DNA of 64,000 nt from Saprospiraceae bacterium (GTDB lineage Bacteria; Bacteroidota; Bacteroidia; Chitinophagales; Saprospiraceae), in the NCBI GenBank assembly GCA_958295895.1, contig CATQHI010000006.1, forward strand, positions 140,735-204,734, in the 5' to 3' direction. The notes beneath the pieces are model-generated. The model was not told the origin of the DNA, made no database searches, and saw nothing but the letters and a program-made list of their open reading frames with translations. This document shows positions 27,874-35,721 of the stretch, one piece after another. The number at the start of each line of letters is the position of its first letter. Position 1 is the first letter of the stretch. The position numbers and the translations under genes are program-made.

Positions 27874-28547
27874 ACCGCCGCCCACTTATAGCCCAGTCCG
27901 TAGACCGACTGGATGTAGTCCCGAGCGCCCGCGCCGGTAAGTTTCTTCCGCAGGTTCTTGATGTGACTGTAGACGAAATCGATGGAGTCGAGCAGGTCGG
28001 CCTGGTCGCCGCTGAGGTGCTCGGCCACGGCCTCCTTAGTGAGCACCCGGTTAGGATTGGCCAGGAAGTAAAGCAGTAGGTCGTACTCCGAGCGGGTCAA
28101 TCTGACGGGGCGGTCGGCTACGGTAACCTCGTGCTCGCCGGGCCGCACCCGGATCTCGCGGTAGTGTACTTCCTGACTGCCCCCGAACTGATTGCGGCGC
28201 ACGAGGGCCTTGATGCGGGCGTTGAGCTCGGCCAGGTGGAAGGGTTTGGGCAGGTAGTCGTCGCTGCCGAGCTCGAGCCCGCTGATGCGGTCGTCGATGC
28301 TATCCTTAGCCGAAATGATGATGATGCCGGCCCGCTGGTGGTCGGCCTTCAGCTTGCGGATGATCTCCAGTCCGCTACCGCCGGGTAGGGTGATGTCGAC
28401 CAGGATGCAGTCGTAATCGTACAACCCGGTCTTGTCCCAGGCCTCGTCGAAGTCGGCGGCTAGTTCGCAGAGGTTACCTTCTGCTTCCAGGTACGTTCGG
28501 ATGCTTTCGGCCAGCACTCGCTCGTCTTCGATGATGAGGATTTTCAT
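27870..28547 (-). CDS. OmpR-family response regulator
   Basis: A 225-residue two-domain regulator. The receiver domain (1-about 118) has the acidic pair IIEDER, the phosphoacceptor Asp at residue 51 (CILVDITLPGGSG) and the conserved Lys in DDYLPKPFHLAEL. The C-terminal winged helix (about 128-222) shows LTRSEYDLLLYFLANPNRVLTKE and DFVYSHIKNLRKKLTGAG followed by YGLGYKW, typical of OmpR/PhoB DNA binding. Co-translated with the histidine kinase (4-bp overlap) and begins 9 bp after the PAP2 phosphatase gene, so the phosphatase is probably part of the operon and may be its main target. Confidence 0.95.
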   Translation of the reverse strand: MKILIIEDERVLAESIRTYLEAEGNLCELAADFDEAWDKTGLYDYDCILVDITLPGGSGLEIIRKLKADHQRAGIIIISAKDSIDDRISGLELGSDDYLPKPFHLAELNARIKALVRRNQFGGSQEVHYREIRVRPGEHEVTVADRPVRLTRSEYDLLLYFLANPNRVLTKEAVAEHLSGDQADLLDSIDFVYSHIKNLRKKLTGAGARDYIQSVYGLGYKWAAV

Positions 28548-28556
28548 GCTTTTGGG

Positions 28557-29360
28557 TCAAAATCGGTAAGAAAGGTAAAGGCCCGAGCCCATCGGGGCAA
28601 CGCTAAGCCCCCCCCGTGCCCGGGCCGGGCGGCGGTGCAGCGCGGGCACCGTGTACCCGATGGCGGTGCCTAGCACGTAGCCGGCCAGGACGTCGGTAGG
28701 GAAATGCTCCCCGGCGCGGATGCGTAGGTAGCCGGTCACGGCGGGTAGGCCGGCGGCGACCGTCCACACGTAGGGGCGTAACTTGCTGCGCGGGTAGTAG
28801 TCCGCAAAGGCGCGGCCGAAAAAAATGGCGGCTGCTGCCGTGTTGCTAGTGTGGGCCGAGGGGAACGATTTTTGGTCGTAGGCCTCCACTACCGTGGCGG
28901 GATCGAGGTTGTCCGGGTACAAGTACGGCCGGGGCCGCTGTACGGAGCCCTTGATGATGTCGGTCACCCCCTGGTTGATGAGCATTGTCTCGGCCAGGAG
29001 GATCGCCAATTTACCTGCGTCCTGGCGGCTGTCCCGGTCGAAGAGTAGTAGGCCGGGTAGGGCGAGTGAGCCGTAGGCGAGTAGGTTGGAGGCGGTCTTG
29101 GCGGTCGCCGAGTTGTAGGATATCGCGCCACGGTCGAAGGCGGAAACGCGAGGTAGCCGTAGCTCGGCCAGCGGGACGTCCTCGATCTGTCGGTCGATCA
29201 GGTAGCCGGTACCAACCGCTGCCGCGCCGCCCACCCCGTAGAACAGATCGCGTTTCCAGGAGAGGTGATAGGGCCCACCGGCAGGGGACTGCCCGAATAG
29301 GCCTACCGTGAGAGCAAGGAAAAGGAGGAATAGGCTCCACCGGATCAGTAATGCACGCAT
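28557..29360 (-). CDS. PAP2-family membrane phosphatase
   Basis: A 267-residue protein with a signal-like first helix (LLIRWSLFLLFLALTVGLFGQ) and the three-part PAP2 acid phosphatase site: KGSVQRPRPY, then KSFPSAHTSNTAAAA, then RIRAGEHFPTDVLAGYVLG. The catalytic His lies in the last motif and the assisting His in PSAH. Such enzymes dephosphorylate undecaprenyl pyrophosphate, phosphatidic acid or lipid A on the periplasmic side. First gene of the operon with the two-component system. Upstream, 51 bp away, lies an IS4-type element whose insertion may have separated the gene from its native promoter. Confidence 0.92.
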   Translation of the reverse strand: MRALLIRWSLFLLFLALTVGLFGQSPAGGPYHLSWKRDLFYGVGGAAAVGTGYLIDRQIEDVPLAELRLPRVSAFDRGAISYNSATAKTASNLLAYGSLALPGLLLFDRDSRQDAGKLAILLAETMLINQGVTDIIKGSVQRPRPYLYPDNLDPATVVEAYDQKSFPSAHTSNTAAAAIFFGRAFADYYPRSKLRPYVWTVAAGLPAVTGYLRIRAGEHFPTDVLAGYVLGTAIGYTVPALHRRPARARGGLSVAPMGSGLYLSYRF

Positions 29361-29411
29361 AATGAGTCAATCAGCTAGGTGTCGAAATAAGCCGCTACCA
29401 CAGCATACGGT

Positions 29412-30796
29412 CAGCAGTTCTCACTATCGGTCAGATGAGCCTGACGCAGTACAGGTCGATGAGCTGATCGTGCAGAGCGTCCATGGACTGGACGGGCACG
29501 ACCCGGAAGACCGCACGGGTGGCGTCCCATAACTTGACGCGCGTTTTGAGTTTAGTGAGCAGGGCCCAAAACTTGCGGTTGGCAGCCTGCTGGAGTTGGT
29601 CGACCCAGAAGGCAAGCAGCATCACGTAGGCCATGACCGTGCAGAGATGCTGCTGGCCGTGACCGTAATTATGTTCAAAGTGATAGCCCTGGTTTTTGAG
29701 CGTGTTGAACGTCTCGTTTTCGATCTTCCAGCGCGCGCGCCCCACGGCCAATAACTCCGCTACGTTGTCGGGGCTCAGCTCCAGGTTGGTGATGAAGGTG
29801 AAGGTCGTCTCCTTACCCTTAGCGTCGCGGATAATGGCGTAGAGCATGTTGACCGCCACCTCAGCGTTGGTGGCGTTCAGCTCCAGCCCATTAGCGTAGC
29901 CTATTGCATAGTCCTCCCCGGCCTTCGTCTTCCACTCCTGCCAGGGGACCTGGTACTGGCTATCCAGTTCATCGAACTGGGTAAACAGGTGGGCGTGGCC
30001 CTTGTCCTTGACGCCGATGAGGTAGCGCCAGTGTGCGTTTTGGCCGATGCGTTGGACCACCGGGGCACAGGCGTAGAGCGCATCGAGCACGAAGATGGTC
30101 GCCAGTTCGGGGTGGGTCGCCTCGAAGTTAGCCAGCAGCCGGTGCACGGCCGTACGCTCACAGTCGTTTTTGACCTCTCCGTCCTGCTGCGTCATCGGCT
30201 CGTGGTCCCAGGGCAGCACCTCGGCCAGTCCGGGTTTGACCATGACCGCACTCAGCATGGCATGGTAGTTGGACACACTCCCGTCGCGGTGACGCCGCTG
30301 TAGACAACGCGGGCAGGAGACCTGCTTGGAGCAAAAGTGCTCCACCCCGTCCACGCTGACGGCCACGTAGTCCTCGTAGACGTGGTAGCGCTGGAGGAGT
30401 CCGCTTGCCTTGACGTGCTCGGCCAGGTGAGCAAAGCCGGCGCGCAGAGCGGCCGGGTCTAGCCCATCGAGCAGCTTACGCAGGCCGTTATCGCTGGGGA
30501 TACGACCGATTTTGTAGACCGTGCTCAGGTTGTGATCTTCGGCCTGGGACATCGTACGGAACTGAAACAGGGAGGGTATCTTGAGCGAGTAGATGGCAAA
30601 GGCAGCCTTGAGCGCATCCAGCAGCGCATAGCTGGCGTTGAAGGCTCTGCCGTCATCTAGGGAGCGGAAAAAGGGGACGATCAATTGGTTGTAGAGGTGG
30701 TCGAAGCTGAGCTGTTCGCTGAGCGGAGACGTATCGGGGCCGGCCATAAACAAAAGTAGCAACCCTGGCTAAGATGACCGATAGTGAGAACTGCTG
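29412..30796 (-). mobile_element. IS4-type insertion sequence, complete
   Basis: A 1385-bp element bounded by 22-bp perfect terminal inverted repeats (29412-29433 beginning CAGCAGTTCTCACTATCGG, and 30775-30796). It is flanked by a perfect 9-bp target duplication GCATACGGT at 29403-29411 and 30797-30805. It carries one transposase gene, whose stop codon is formed by the inner end of the left repeat. Perfect ends and duplication point to recent insertion. Joining the flanks restores a frame that reads as a single membrane helix (SVVLFGVLLVVVFYRMLW), so the element may have disrupted the end of a membrane-protein gene that is otherwise already decayed. Confidence 0.92.
29431..30762 (-). CDS. IS4-type DDE transposase
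   Basis: A 443-residue transposase that cuts and joins the element ends. DDE residues are visible: the first Asp in YVAVSVDGVEHFCSKQVSC, the second in IFVLDALYACAPVV, and the Glu in the helix GRARWKIENETFNTLKNQGY, followed by FEHNYGHGQQHL. This Arg-Glu-Lys pattern with H-N-x-G-H-G is typical of IS4-superfamily transposases. A CxxC pair (SCPRC) near residue 150 may bind zinc. The frame is complete and unbroken, in contrast to the IS66 element at 41 kb, so it may still be active. ATG 30747 (MAGPDTSP) is an alternative start. Confidence 0.9.
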   Translation of the reverse strand: MLLLFMAGPDTSPLSEQLSFDHLYNQLIVPFFRSLDDGRAFNASYALLDALKAAFAIYSLKIPSLFQFRTMSQAEDHNLSTVYKIGRIPSDNGLRKLLDGLDPAALRAGFAHLAEHVKASGLLQRYHVYEDYVAVSVDGVEHFCSKQVSCPRCLQRRHRDGSVSNYHAMLSAVMVKPGLAEVLPWDHEPMTQQDGEVKNDCERTAVHRLLANFEATHPELATIFVLDALYACAPVVQRIGQNAHWRYLIGVKDKGHAHLFTQFDELDSQYQVPWQEWKTKAGEDYAIGYANGLELNATNAEVAVNMLYAIIRDAKGKETTFTFITNLELSPDNVAELLAVGRARWKIENETFNTLKNQGYHFEHNYGHGQQHLCTVMAYVMLLAFWVDQLQQAANRKFWALLTKLKTRVKLWDATRAVFRVVPVQSMDALHDQLIDLYCVRLI

Positions 30797-30953
30797 GCAT
30801 ACGGTAGAACACTACAACCAGTAGGACGCCGAACAGCACCACCGACCGTACCCAGATGGAAGTGCTTTACCCTGGAGGGCCTGGCTCATGTAGTGTGCCG
30901 TGCCGCTAAGGTAGGTAGTGAATTTTGGAGGAATTCTGCTGAAAAGCCGGTAC

Positions 30954-31326
30954 TTATTCCCGCAGGATCAACGCCTGGTAGGCCGCCAGCCTTACGGTGG
31001 AATAATTACCGACCAATACCTTCGGTCGTGCGCCGGAGGTGATTGACCATTACGTCCGTTATCGGTTTAGTGTCACGCTCGTGCATACCGGCCAGCATTC
31101 GGTCGAAGTCGGCCATCGTGCCAAAACCGCTTACGATGTCGTGGTAGTTCGAGTTGTTGTAGCCGTTGGCTTCTTTTTACCACTCCGAGTTCACACTGGT
31201 GAGCGGCGGGTAAGGGGTGGTTTCGGGGGCGGGGCCGCCCCGACTAGGTGCGGGACTAACTGATGCGTCGCAGGTGCAGTGGAGGAAGAGTAAGGCAAAA
31301 AGGCAGGTTGGGATAGGGGGGCGCAT
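30954..31326 (-). pseudogene. GH13 alpha-amylase/glucosidase remnant with lipoprotein signal
   Basis: From ATG 31326 the minus strand reads a lipoprotein-type signal peptide (MRPPIPTCLFALLFLHCTC) and linker, then a TAA near 31180. In the same frame after the stop comes ANGYNNSNYHDIVSGFGTMA followed by DFDRMLAGMHERDTKPITDV and MVNH, closely matching the GYD-DY--I---FGT--DF--L---H--G-K---D-V-NH block of GH13 enzymes. After about ten more codons the sequence jumps to GNYSTVRLAAYQALILRE and a stop at 30954-30956, the usual C-terminus of such enzymes. So nearly the whole catalytic domain is deleted. The remainder of 30806-31349 holds no other gene. Confidence 0.7.
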
Positions 31327-31349
31327 GGGGTGTAGATAGGGTGGGTATA

Positions 31350-31793
31350 CTACCTCAGTAGGTGATGTTTAACCATACTGTCAATAGGTGCCTCATCCGA
31401 TAGGCTCCATCCATTTTTCTTAAGTAGTGCGTGGGCCGCGGTGTTTCCGTCCTCCACGAAAGCGATCCAGTTGCTGCTGAAGACATCGGTAGGCTCGTAG
31501 ACCAGTGATCGCAACGCAGCGGAGCCTACTCCCCGCCGGAATAACTTAGGGCAAATGGCTAAGTTAGTAATTGCTGCAGCAGGGTGGCCGGCCTGAGGAA
31601 GCACGATGCCCGCTACGGCTATCAGCCGATTTTGCTGGGTGAAGGCATACTCTACACCACCGGTATCGGTAAGAATGTAATCGAGCCAGTCCTGGTCGAT
31701 GTCCCCAAGCCATTTGGAGACTTCCGGGTACTGGAACCAGGATTGATACTCGGAAAAATCAGCACGTCTGAATCTTCGCCTGGTCAGTCGCAT
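31350..31793 (-). CDS. GNAT-family acetyltransferase
   Basis: A 147-residue single-domain acetyltransferase. The N-terminal strand RRFRRADFSEYQSWFQYPEVSKWLG resembles the RimI/RimJ group. The acetyl-CoA site is in ITNLAICPKLFRRGVGSAALRSLV, which follows the conserved V--------RG-G----L motif A. The C-terminal part VEDGNTAAHALLKKNGWSLSDE is motif B. Substrate unknown; members acetylate protein N-termini, antibiotics or small amines. It begins within the last 10 bases of the upstream P-loop gene, so the pair is an operon. Confidence 0.82.
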   Translation of the reverse strand: MRLTRRRFRRADFSEYQSWFQYPEVSKWLGDIDQDWLDYILTDTGGVEYAFTQQNRLIAVAGIVLPQAGHPAAAITNLAICPKLFRRGVGSAALRSLVYEPTDVFSSNWIAFVEDGNTAAHALLKKNGWSLSDEAPIDSMVKHHLLR

Positions 31794-32326
31794 GCGCAGT
31801 CATTGTTCGTACCAACACGCTGTTTCACGCTTCTCAGAAAACCCTCAACCCCTGCATTGCTATTTAGTATAATTACCTCCTTATCGGGGGGTAAGGCCCG
31901 TAGACGCTGCAAAATTTTTGGCTTTCTACTCCGGTTGTAGTGGTATATGTATTGCAGGAAGTGCCAGTCAAATCGCTCCCTGCACCCTTGCGCCATGTCA
32001 GTTCTAGTTCTACCGTAGCCGCGCAGCGTACGTAGGAGGACGCGGTACAGACACCGCCACCTGGAACGGTCCAGGAAAATGACGGTATTCGCTCTGGCCA
32101 TACGGACGTCGAACGTGCCTCCGTAATTACCATCCATGATCCACCGCTCCTGCGCCGCTAGTTGAATGACCCGCCGCTCCCACTCCTGCTTTTCGCAGGG
32201 TACCCAACCGGCCCGGTAGTACTGGCGATCCAGGTGGATCAGTTCCAGCCCGGTGATGTCGTGCAGGGCCGTTGCCAGGGTGGTTTTCCCGGCGCCGCTA
32301 CATCCGATTGTGAGTACCCTTTGCAT
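31784..32326 (-). CDS. P-loop kinase-like protein (topology-modulation/adenylate-kinase type)
   Basis: A 180-residue P-loop protein. The N-terminal Walker A is LTIGCSGAGKTTLATAL, followed by LELIHLDRQYYRAGW, in which the Asp lines the phosphoryl-acceptor site. WIMDGNYGGTFDVRMARANTVIFLDRSRWRCLYRVLLRTL follows the adenylate-kinase-related proteins usually annotated as DNA topology modulation protein FlaR. A basic section (LRGYGRTRTDMAQGC, HYNRSRKPKILQRL) resembles the LID region. The true substrate is unknown. It overlaps the GNAT gene by 10 bp and probably shares its transcript. Confidence 0.82.
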   Translation of the reverse strand: MQRVLTIGCSGAGKTTLATALHDITGLELIHLDRQYYRAGWVPCEKQEWERRVIQLAAQERWIMDGNYGGTFDVRMARANTVIFLDRSRWRCLYRVLLRTLRGYGRTRTDMAQGCRERFDWHFLQYIYHYNRSRKPKILQRLRALPPDKEVIILNSNAGVEGFLRSVKQRVGTNNDCACD

Positions 32327-32808
32327 TGATTCGCTTTGAGCCGATAAGTTAAATTACAACAGGTTTCGAGCGGACCGCCGGAATTCGTTCACCCCACATT
32401 CTCCGCCCTTCACCACAAAGCTTTGCACCGGCGTACCCGCCCGCTGTGGTACCTACGAGCGGCGGTTTCTGGAGCGGTTCGTGGGCTAGTAACTTCAGTT
32501 CACCACTATAAACCGCCCGTTCACCACAAGCCGGGCCCCCGCGCCCGAGCTTGCTTTCCTTTTGATCGGTCATTCCAGTCGCCGAGCTTCACTTGGCCGG
32601 GGAGGTAGTTAGTACAGTCTGCCCTGAACAACGGAGTCTGGTCACTAGCAGGTTTGACGGCACCTAGGCTAGGCAGTCTGCTGAGTAGGCGTTACAGCGC
32701 GGTACGCTAGTTCGGGGCGGGGCCGCAGGTGCAATGTAGATGGAGAAAGGTGACGAACAATGTGATTGAATTTCCCATTATTCAGAAAATTTCCTAATTC
32801 TCTACCCC
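32327..32808. other. Gene-free interval with short direct repeats
   Basis: No convincing gene in about 480 bases between the P-loop gene and the divergent alcohol dehydrogenase. It contains a repeated block (CCGCCCTTCACCACAA at about 32404 and CCGCCCGTTCACCACAA at about 32513) and a clean copy of the dispersed GC-rich motif at 32714-32734. The last 60 bases are AT-rich and probably hold the promoter of the alcohol dehydrogenase, but no consensus boxes are clear. Confidence 0.5.
32714..32734 (+). repeat. Dispersed GC-rich motif (clean copy)
   Basis: Matches GGGCGGGGNCGCAGGTGCAA exactly, with C at the variable position and one more G in front. It lies 75 bases before the alcohol dehydrogenase start, pointing toward it. 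Confidence 0.6.
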
Positions 32809-33933
32809 ATGAAAGTACTCGGCTACGGTACCCCCTCGACAAGCGACCTACTTGTTCCCCTCTCCTTTGAACGCGAAGACTTGCGCGACGGAGAAGTCTC
32901 CCTCAACGTAACGTACTGCGGCGTCTGCCACTCGGACGTCCACCAGGTGCACGACGACTGGGATAACTCCCTCTACCCCTGCGTACCCGGCCATGAGATC
33001 GTGGGTGAGGTCACGGCCGTCGGAGATGGCGTCACGAAGTTTAAAATTGGCGACCTGATCGGCGTCGGCTGCATGGTCAATAGCTGCCAGGAGTGCGACT
33101 ACTGCAGGGAGGGCTACGAAAACTACTGCCAGGGCCCGAAGAGCTGTACGCTGACCTACAACGGCCCCAAAAAACCGGACGGTAGCAATACCTACGGCGG
33201 CTACTCCACCCACATGGTTGTGCGCGAAGAATTCGGTGTCACCGTCCCGGACACTATCGACCCCAAGTACGTCGGCCCCATCATGTGCGCGGCTACGACG
33301 GTGTACGCGCCAATGCTGCACTGGAAACTGGAGCAGGGGCAGACGCTTGGCGTCCTCGGCGTCGGTGGCCTGGGGCACATGGCCGTGCAGCTGGGTAAGG
33401 CACTGGGCGCCCGTGTGGTGGCCTTTACCGGCCACGCCGACAAGCAGCAGGCCATCCGGGACCTGGGGGCTGATCGGGTGATCATCCATACTGACGAGGA
33501 GCAGATGAAATCGGTCGAAAAAAGCATCGACCTGCTCATCGACACGGTCCCCTATCCCCACGAACTCGACAAACTGCTGCCGGTGATGAAAACCGACACG
33601 ACGATCGTGGTGGTTGGCAACTTCATCGAGTTCCCAAAATTCGTACCGGGGCCGATGGTCTTCGAACGCATCCAGATCGCCGGCTCCCTGATCGGCGGGG
33701 TAAAGGAAACTCAGGAGGTGCTCAACCTCTGTGCCGAGCGCGACATCAAACCGGAGATCAAAATCATCGATATCGAGGAGATCAACGACGTATTCGAGTT
33801 GCTGCGTAGAAATTCAGATCATGAGTTTCGCCACGTGATCGATATGGCCTCGCTGCACGAGCGGGCGGGGCAGTTAACGTCCGAGGCTAAGCAAGTAAAG
33901 ACACCGGTGCGGGGCGAGGTAGTAGGTCGATGA
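32809..33933 (+). CDS. Zinc-dependent NAD(P) alcohol dehydrogenase (YahK/CAD type)
   Basis: A 374-residue medium-chain dehydrogenase that interconverts alcohols and aldehydes. The catalytic zinc ligands are in VTYCGVCHSDVHQ (Cys, with the adjacent Ser/Asp proton relay) and PGHEIVGEV. The structural zinc site is CQECDYCREGYENYC. The cofactor loop is LGVLGVGGLGHMAVQLGKALGARVVAF. The sequence follows the cinnamyl-alcohol-dehydrogenase-like group including E. coli YahK, which reduces a wide range of aldehydes, usually with NADPH. A C-terminal extension of about 25 residues (after MASLHERAG) is unusual and charged. Single gene, with the Sde182-like gene following after 45 bp on the same strand. 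Confidence 0.9.
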   Translation: MKVLGYGTPSTSDLLVPLSFEREDLRDGEVSLNVTYCGVCHSDVHQVHDDWDNSLYPCVPGHEIVGEVTAVGDGVTKFKIGDLIGVGCMVNSCQECDYCREGYENYCQGPKSCTLTYNGPKKPDGSNTYGGYSTHMVVREEFGVTVPDTIDPKYVGPIMCAATTVYAPMLHWKLEQGQTLGVLGVGGLGHMAVQLGKALGARVVAFTGHADKQQAIRDLGADRVIIHTDEEQMKSVEKSIDLLIDTVPYPHELDKLLPVMKTDTTIVVVGNFIEFPKFVPGPMVFERIQIAGSLIGGVKETQEVLNLCAERDIKPEIKIIDIEEINDVFELLRRNSDHEFRHVIDMASLHERAGQLTSEAKQVKTPVRGEVVGR

Positions 33934-33978
33934 GTCGATAGCAGGGGTAAATAGTAGCTTTACGCATATCTCTACCGT

Positions 33979-35478
33979 ATGCGTCCGCTACTATTTTTGC
34001 TCTGTTTCACCGTTCTGAGTGCCGCCCTAAGTGCCCAGGCCCCCAAACCCCGCACCGTCATCACCACCGACGGCGAGGTCGACGACGTGGACTCTTTCGT
34101 CCGCCTGCTGCTATACGCCAACGAGATGAACATTGTCGGGCTGATCTACAGCAGTTCCATGTGGCACTACCGGGGCGACGGCAAGGGCACGACCATGACC
34201 TCGGCCATGCCCATGACCCGCGAGCTGTACGGCGAACGCACCGACCTGCGCTGGCCGGGTACGGAGTGGATGCAGGAGTTGATCGCGGCCTACGGCGAGG
34301 TCCACCCCGTGCTTTCCACCCACGCGGAGGGCTACCCCACGGCGGATGAGTTGCTGCAACTGGTGCGGGTGGGCAACATCGACTTCGAGGGCGCAATGGA
34401 CTTTGACACCGAGGGCTCCAATTTCATCCGCGAGCTGCTGCTCGATAACGATACCAGTACGGTCTACCTACAGGCCTGGGGCGGCACCAATACCATCGCT
34501 CGCGCCCTGAAGTCATTCGAGGATACCTACGGGGGCACGCCCGTCTGGGAGAAACTCTATGCCGGGATAAGTAAGAAGACCGTCATCTACATGATCTCGG
34601 AGCAGGATGCCACCTACCGCGATTACATTGCCACCGCCTGGCCAGATATTTCTGTGCGCTACAACCACGGCCAGTTTGCCGCACTGGCCTATCCCTGGCA
34701 TCGGGAGGTGCCGGAGCCGATGCAGTACTGGCTGGAGGGGCGGTTCATGGGCAAGCGCATCATTCAGGATCGGGGCCCGTTGCTGGCTAGCTACTACAGC
34801 TACGGCGACGGGCAGCAGCTGGCGGGCGATCCGGAGCATATTCACGGGGATTCTACGCGGCTAGACAGTGCGAAATGGGGCAGCTTCCAACCCTACGACT
34901 TTATTTCGGAGGGGGACTCGCCGGCCTTTCTTTACCTGGTTGACGTGGGCCTGCGCAGTCTGGAGCATCCGAATTGGGGCGGCTGGGGCGGGCGGCTCGT
35001 AGCTTCCGACAGTGTGGTCGGCCGGTGGCAGGATGATGGGGAGGCCGCGGACTACAACCCCTTCACCCGCCGCCGCGAGAACGCCTACGCTCAGACCCGG
35101 TGGATCCCCGCCCTGCAGCGCGACTTTGCGGCCCGGGCGGACTGGTGCGTGAGACCCTACGCAGAGGCGAACCACCCACCGACGGTAGCGATAGATGGTG
35201 CCCCCTCGCGCACGGTGAGCCCGGGAGAGCGACTAAGGCTGCGGGTGAATGCCACCGATCCGGACGGTCAGGCGCTTTCCTACCACTGGTTTCAGTACGG
35301 CGAGGCGGATACGTATCCGGGGGAGGCCTTGGTGTACCTAGAGGGCCCCGAGCTGCGGGTCGAGGTGCCCTGGGATATGGAGCCGGGGCAAACCCTGCAC
35401 TTCATCGCGGAGGTAACGGATGCAGGAGTGCCGGCGCTGACTCGGTATGCACGGGTGGTATTGACGGCTAAACCGTAA
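33979..35478 (+). CDS. Secreted Sde182-like protein (DUF1593) with Ig-like C-terminus
   Basis: A 499-residue secreted protein with signal peptide MRPLLFLLCFTVLSAALSAQ. Residues about 25-330 have a nucleoside-hydrolase-like fold (DUF1593): TVITTDGEVDDVDSFVRLLL provides the Asp cluster typical of the Ca2+ site, and LYLQAWGGTNTIARALKSF is the second conserved block. The final 90 residues (PPTVAIDGAPSRTVSPGERL to RYARVVLTAKP) form an Ig-like domain ending normally. The family includes the cellulose-binding protein Sde182 of Saccharophagus and is common near glycoside hydrolases; activity is not established. Context with GH78 and an alcohol dehydrogenase fits polysaccharide use. Confidence 0.85.
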   Translation: MRPLLFLLCFTVLSAALSAQAPKPRTVITTDGEVDDVDSFVRLLLYANEMNIVGLIYSSSMWHYRGDGKGTTMTSAMPMTRELYGERTDLRWPGTEWMQELIAAYGEVHPVLSTHAEGYPTADELLQLVRVGNIDFEGAMDFDTEGSNFIRELLLDNDTSTVYLQAWGGTNTIARALKSFEDTYGGTPVWEKLYAGISKKTVIYMISEQDATYRDYIATAWPDISVRYNHGQFAALAYPWHREVPEPMQYWLEGRFMGKRIIQDRGPLLASYYSYGDGQQLAGDPEHIHGDSTRLDSAKWGSFQPYDFISEGDSPAFLYLVDVGLRSLEHPNWGGWGGRLVASDSVVGRWQDDGEAADYNPFTRRRENAYAQTRWIPALQRDFAARADWCVRPYAEANHPPTVAIDGAPSRTVSPGERLRLRVNATDPDGQALSYHWFQYGEADTYPGEALVYLEGPELRVEVPWDMEPGQTLHFIAEVTDAGVPALTRYARVVLTAKP

Positions 35479-35721
35479 AGCCTCGCTCCTACAGTTCCGA
35501 AGTAGCAAAGAACTGCTGGTACCATACCGATAGGAGTCTACGTAGGCCGAGTGTAAACAGCGCGAGGATTACTAACAAACCACTCATCAGGACTAGTTCA
35601 TTTCTGTCCCGGAAGCGAGCTTCGTGGTAACAATATATGCTACCCGTATCTAGTCAACAGTGACTACAGCTAGCTACCTGAGCGCGGAGGGCAACGGCAA
35701 TCGTTCCGGTCACTACGGAGC

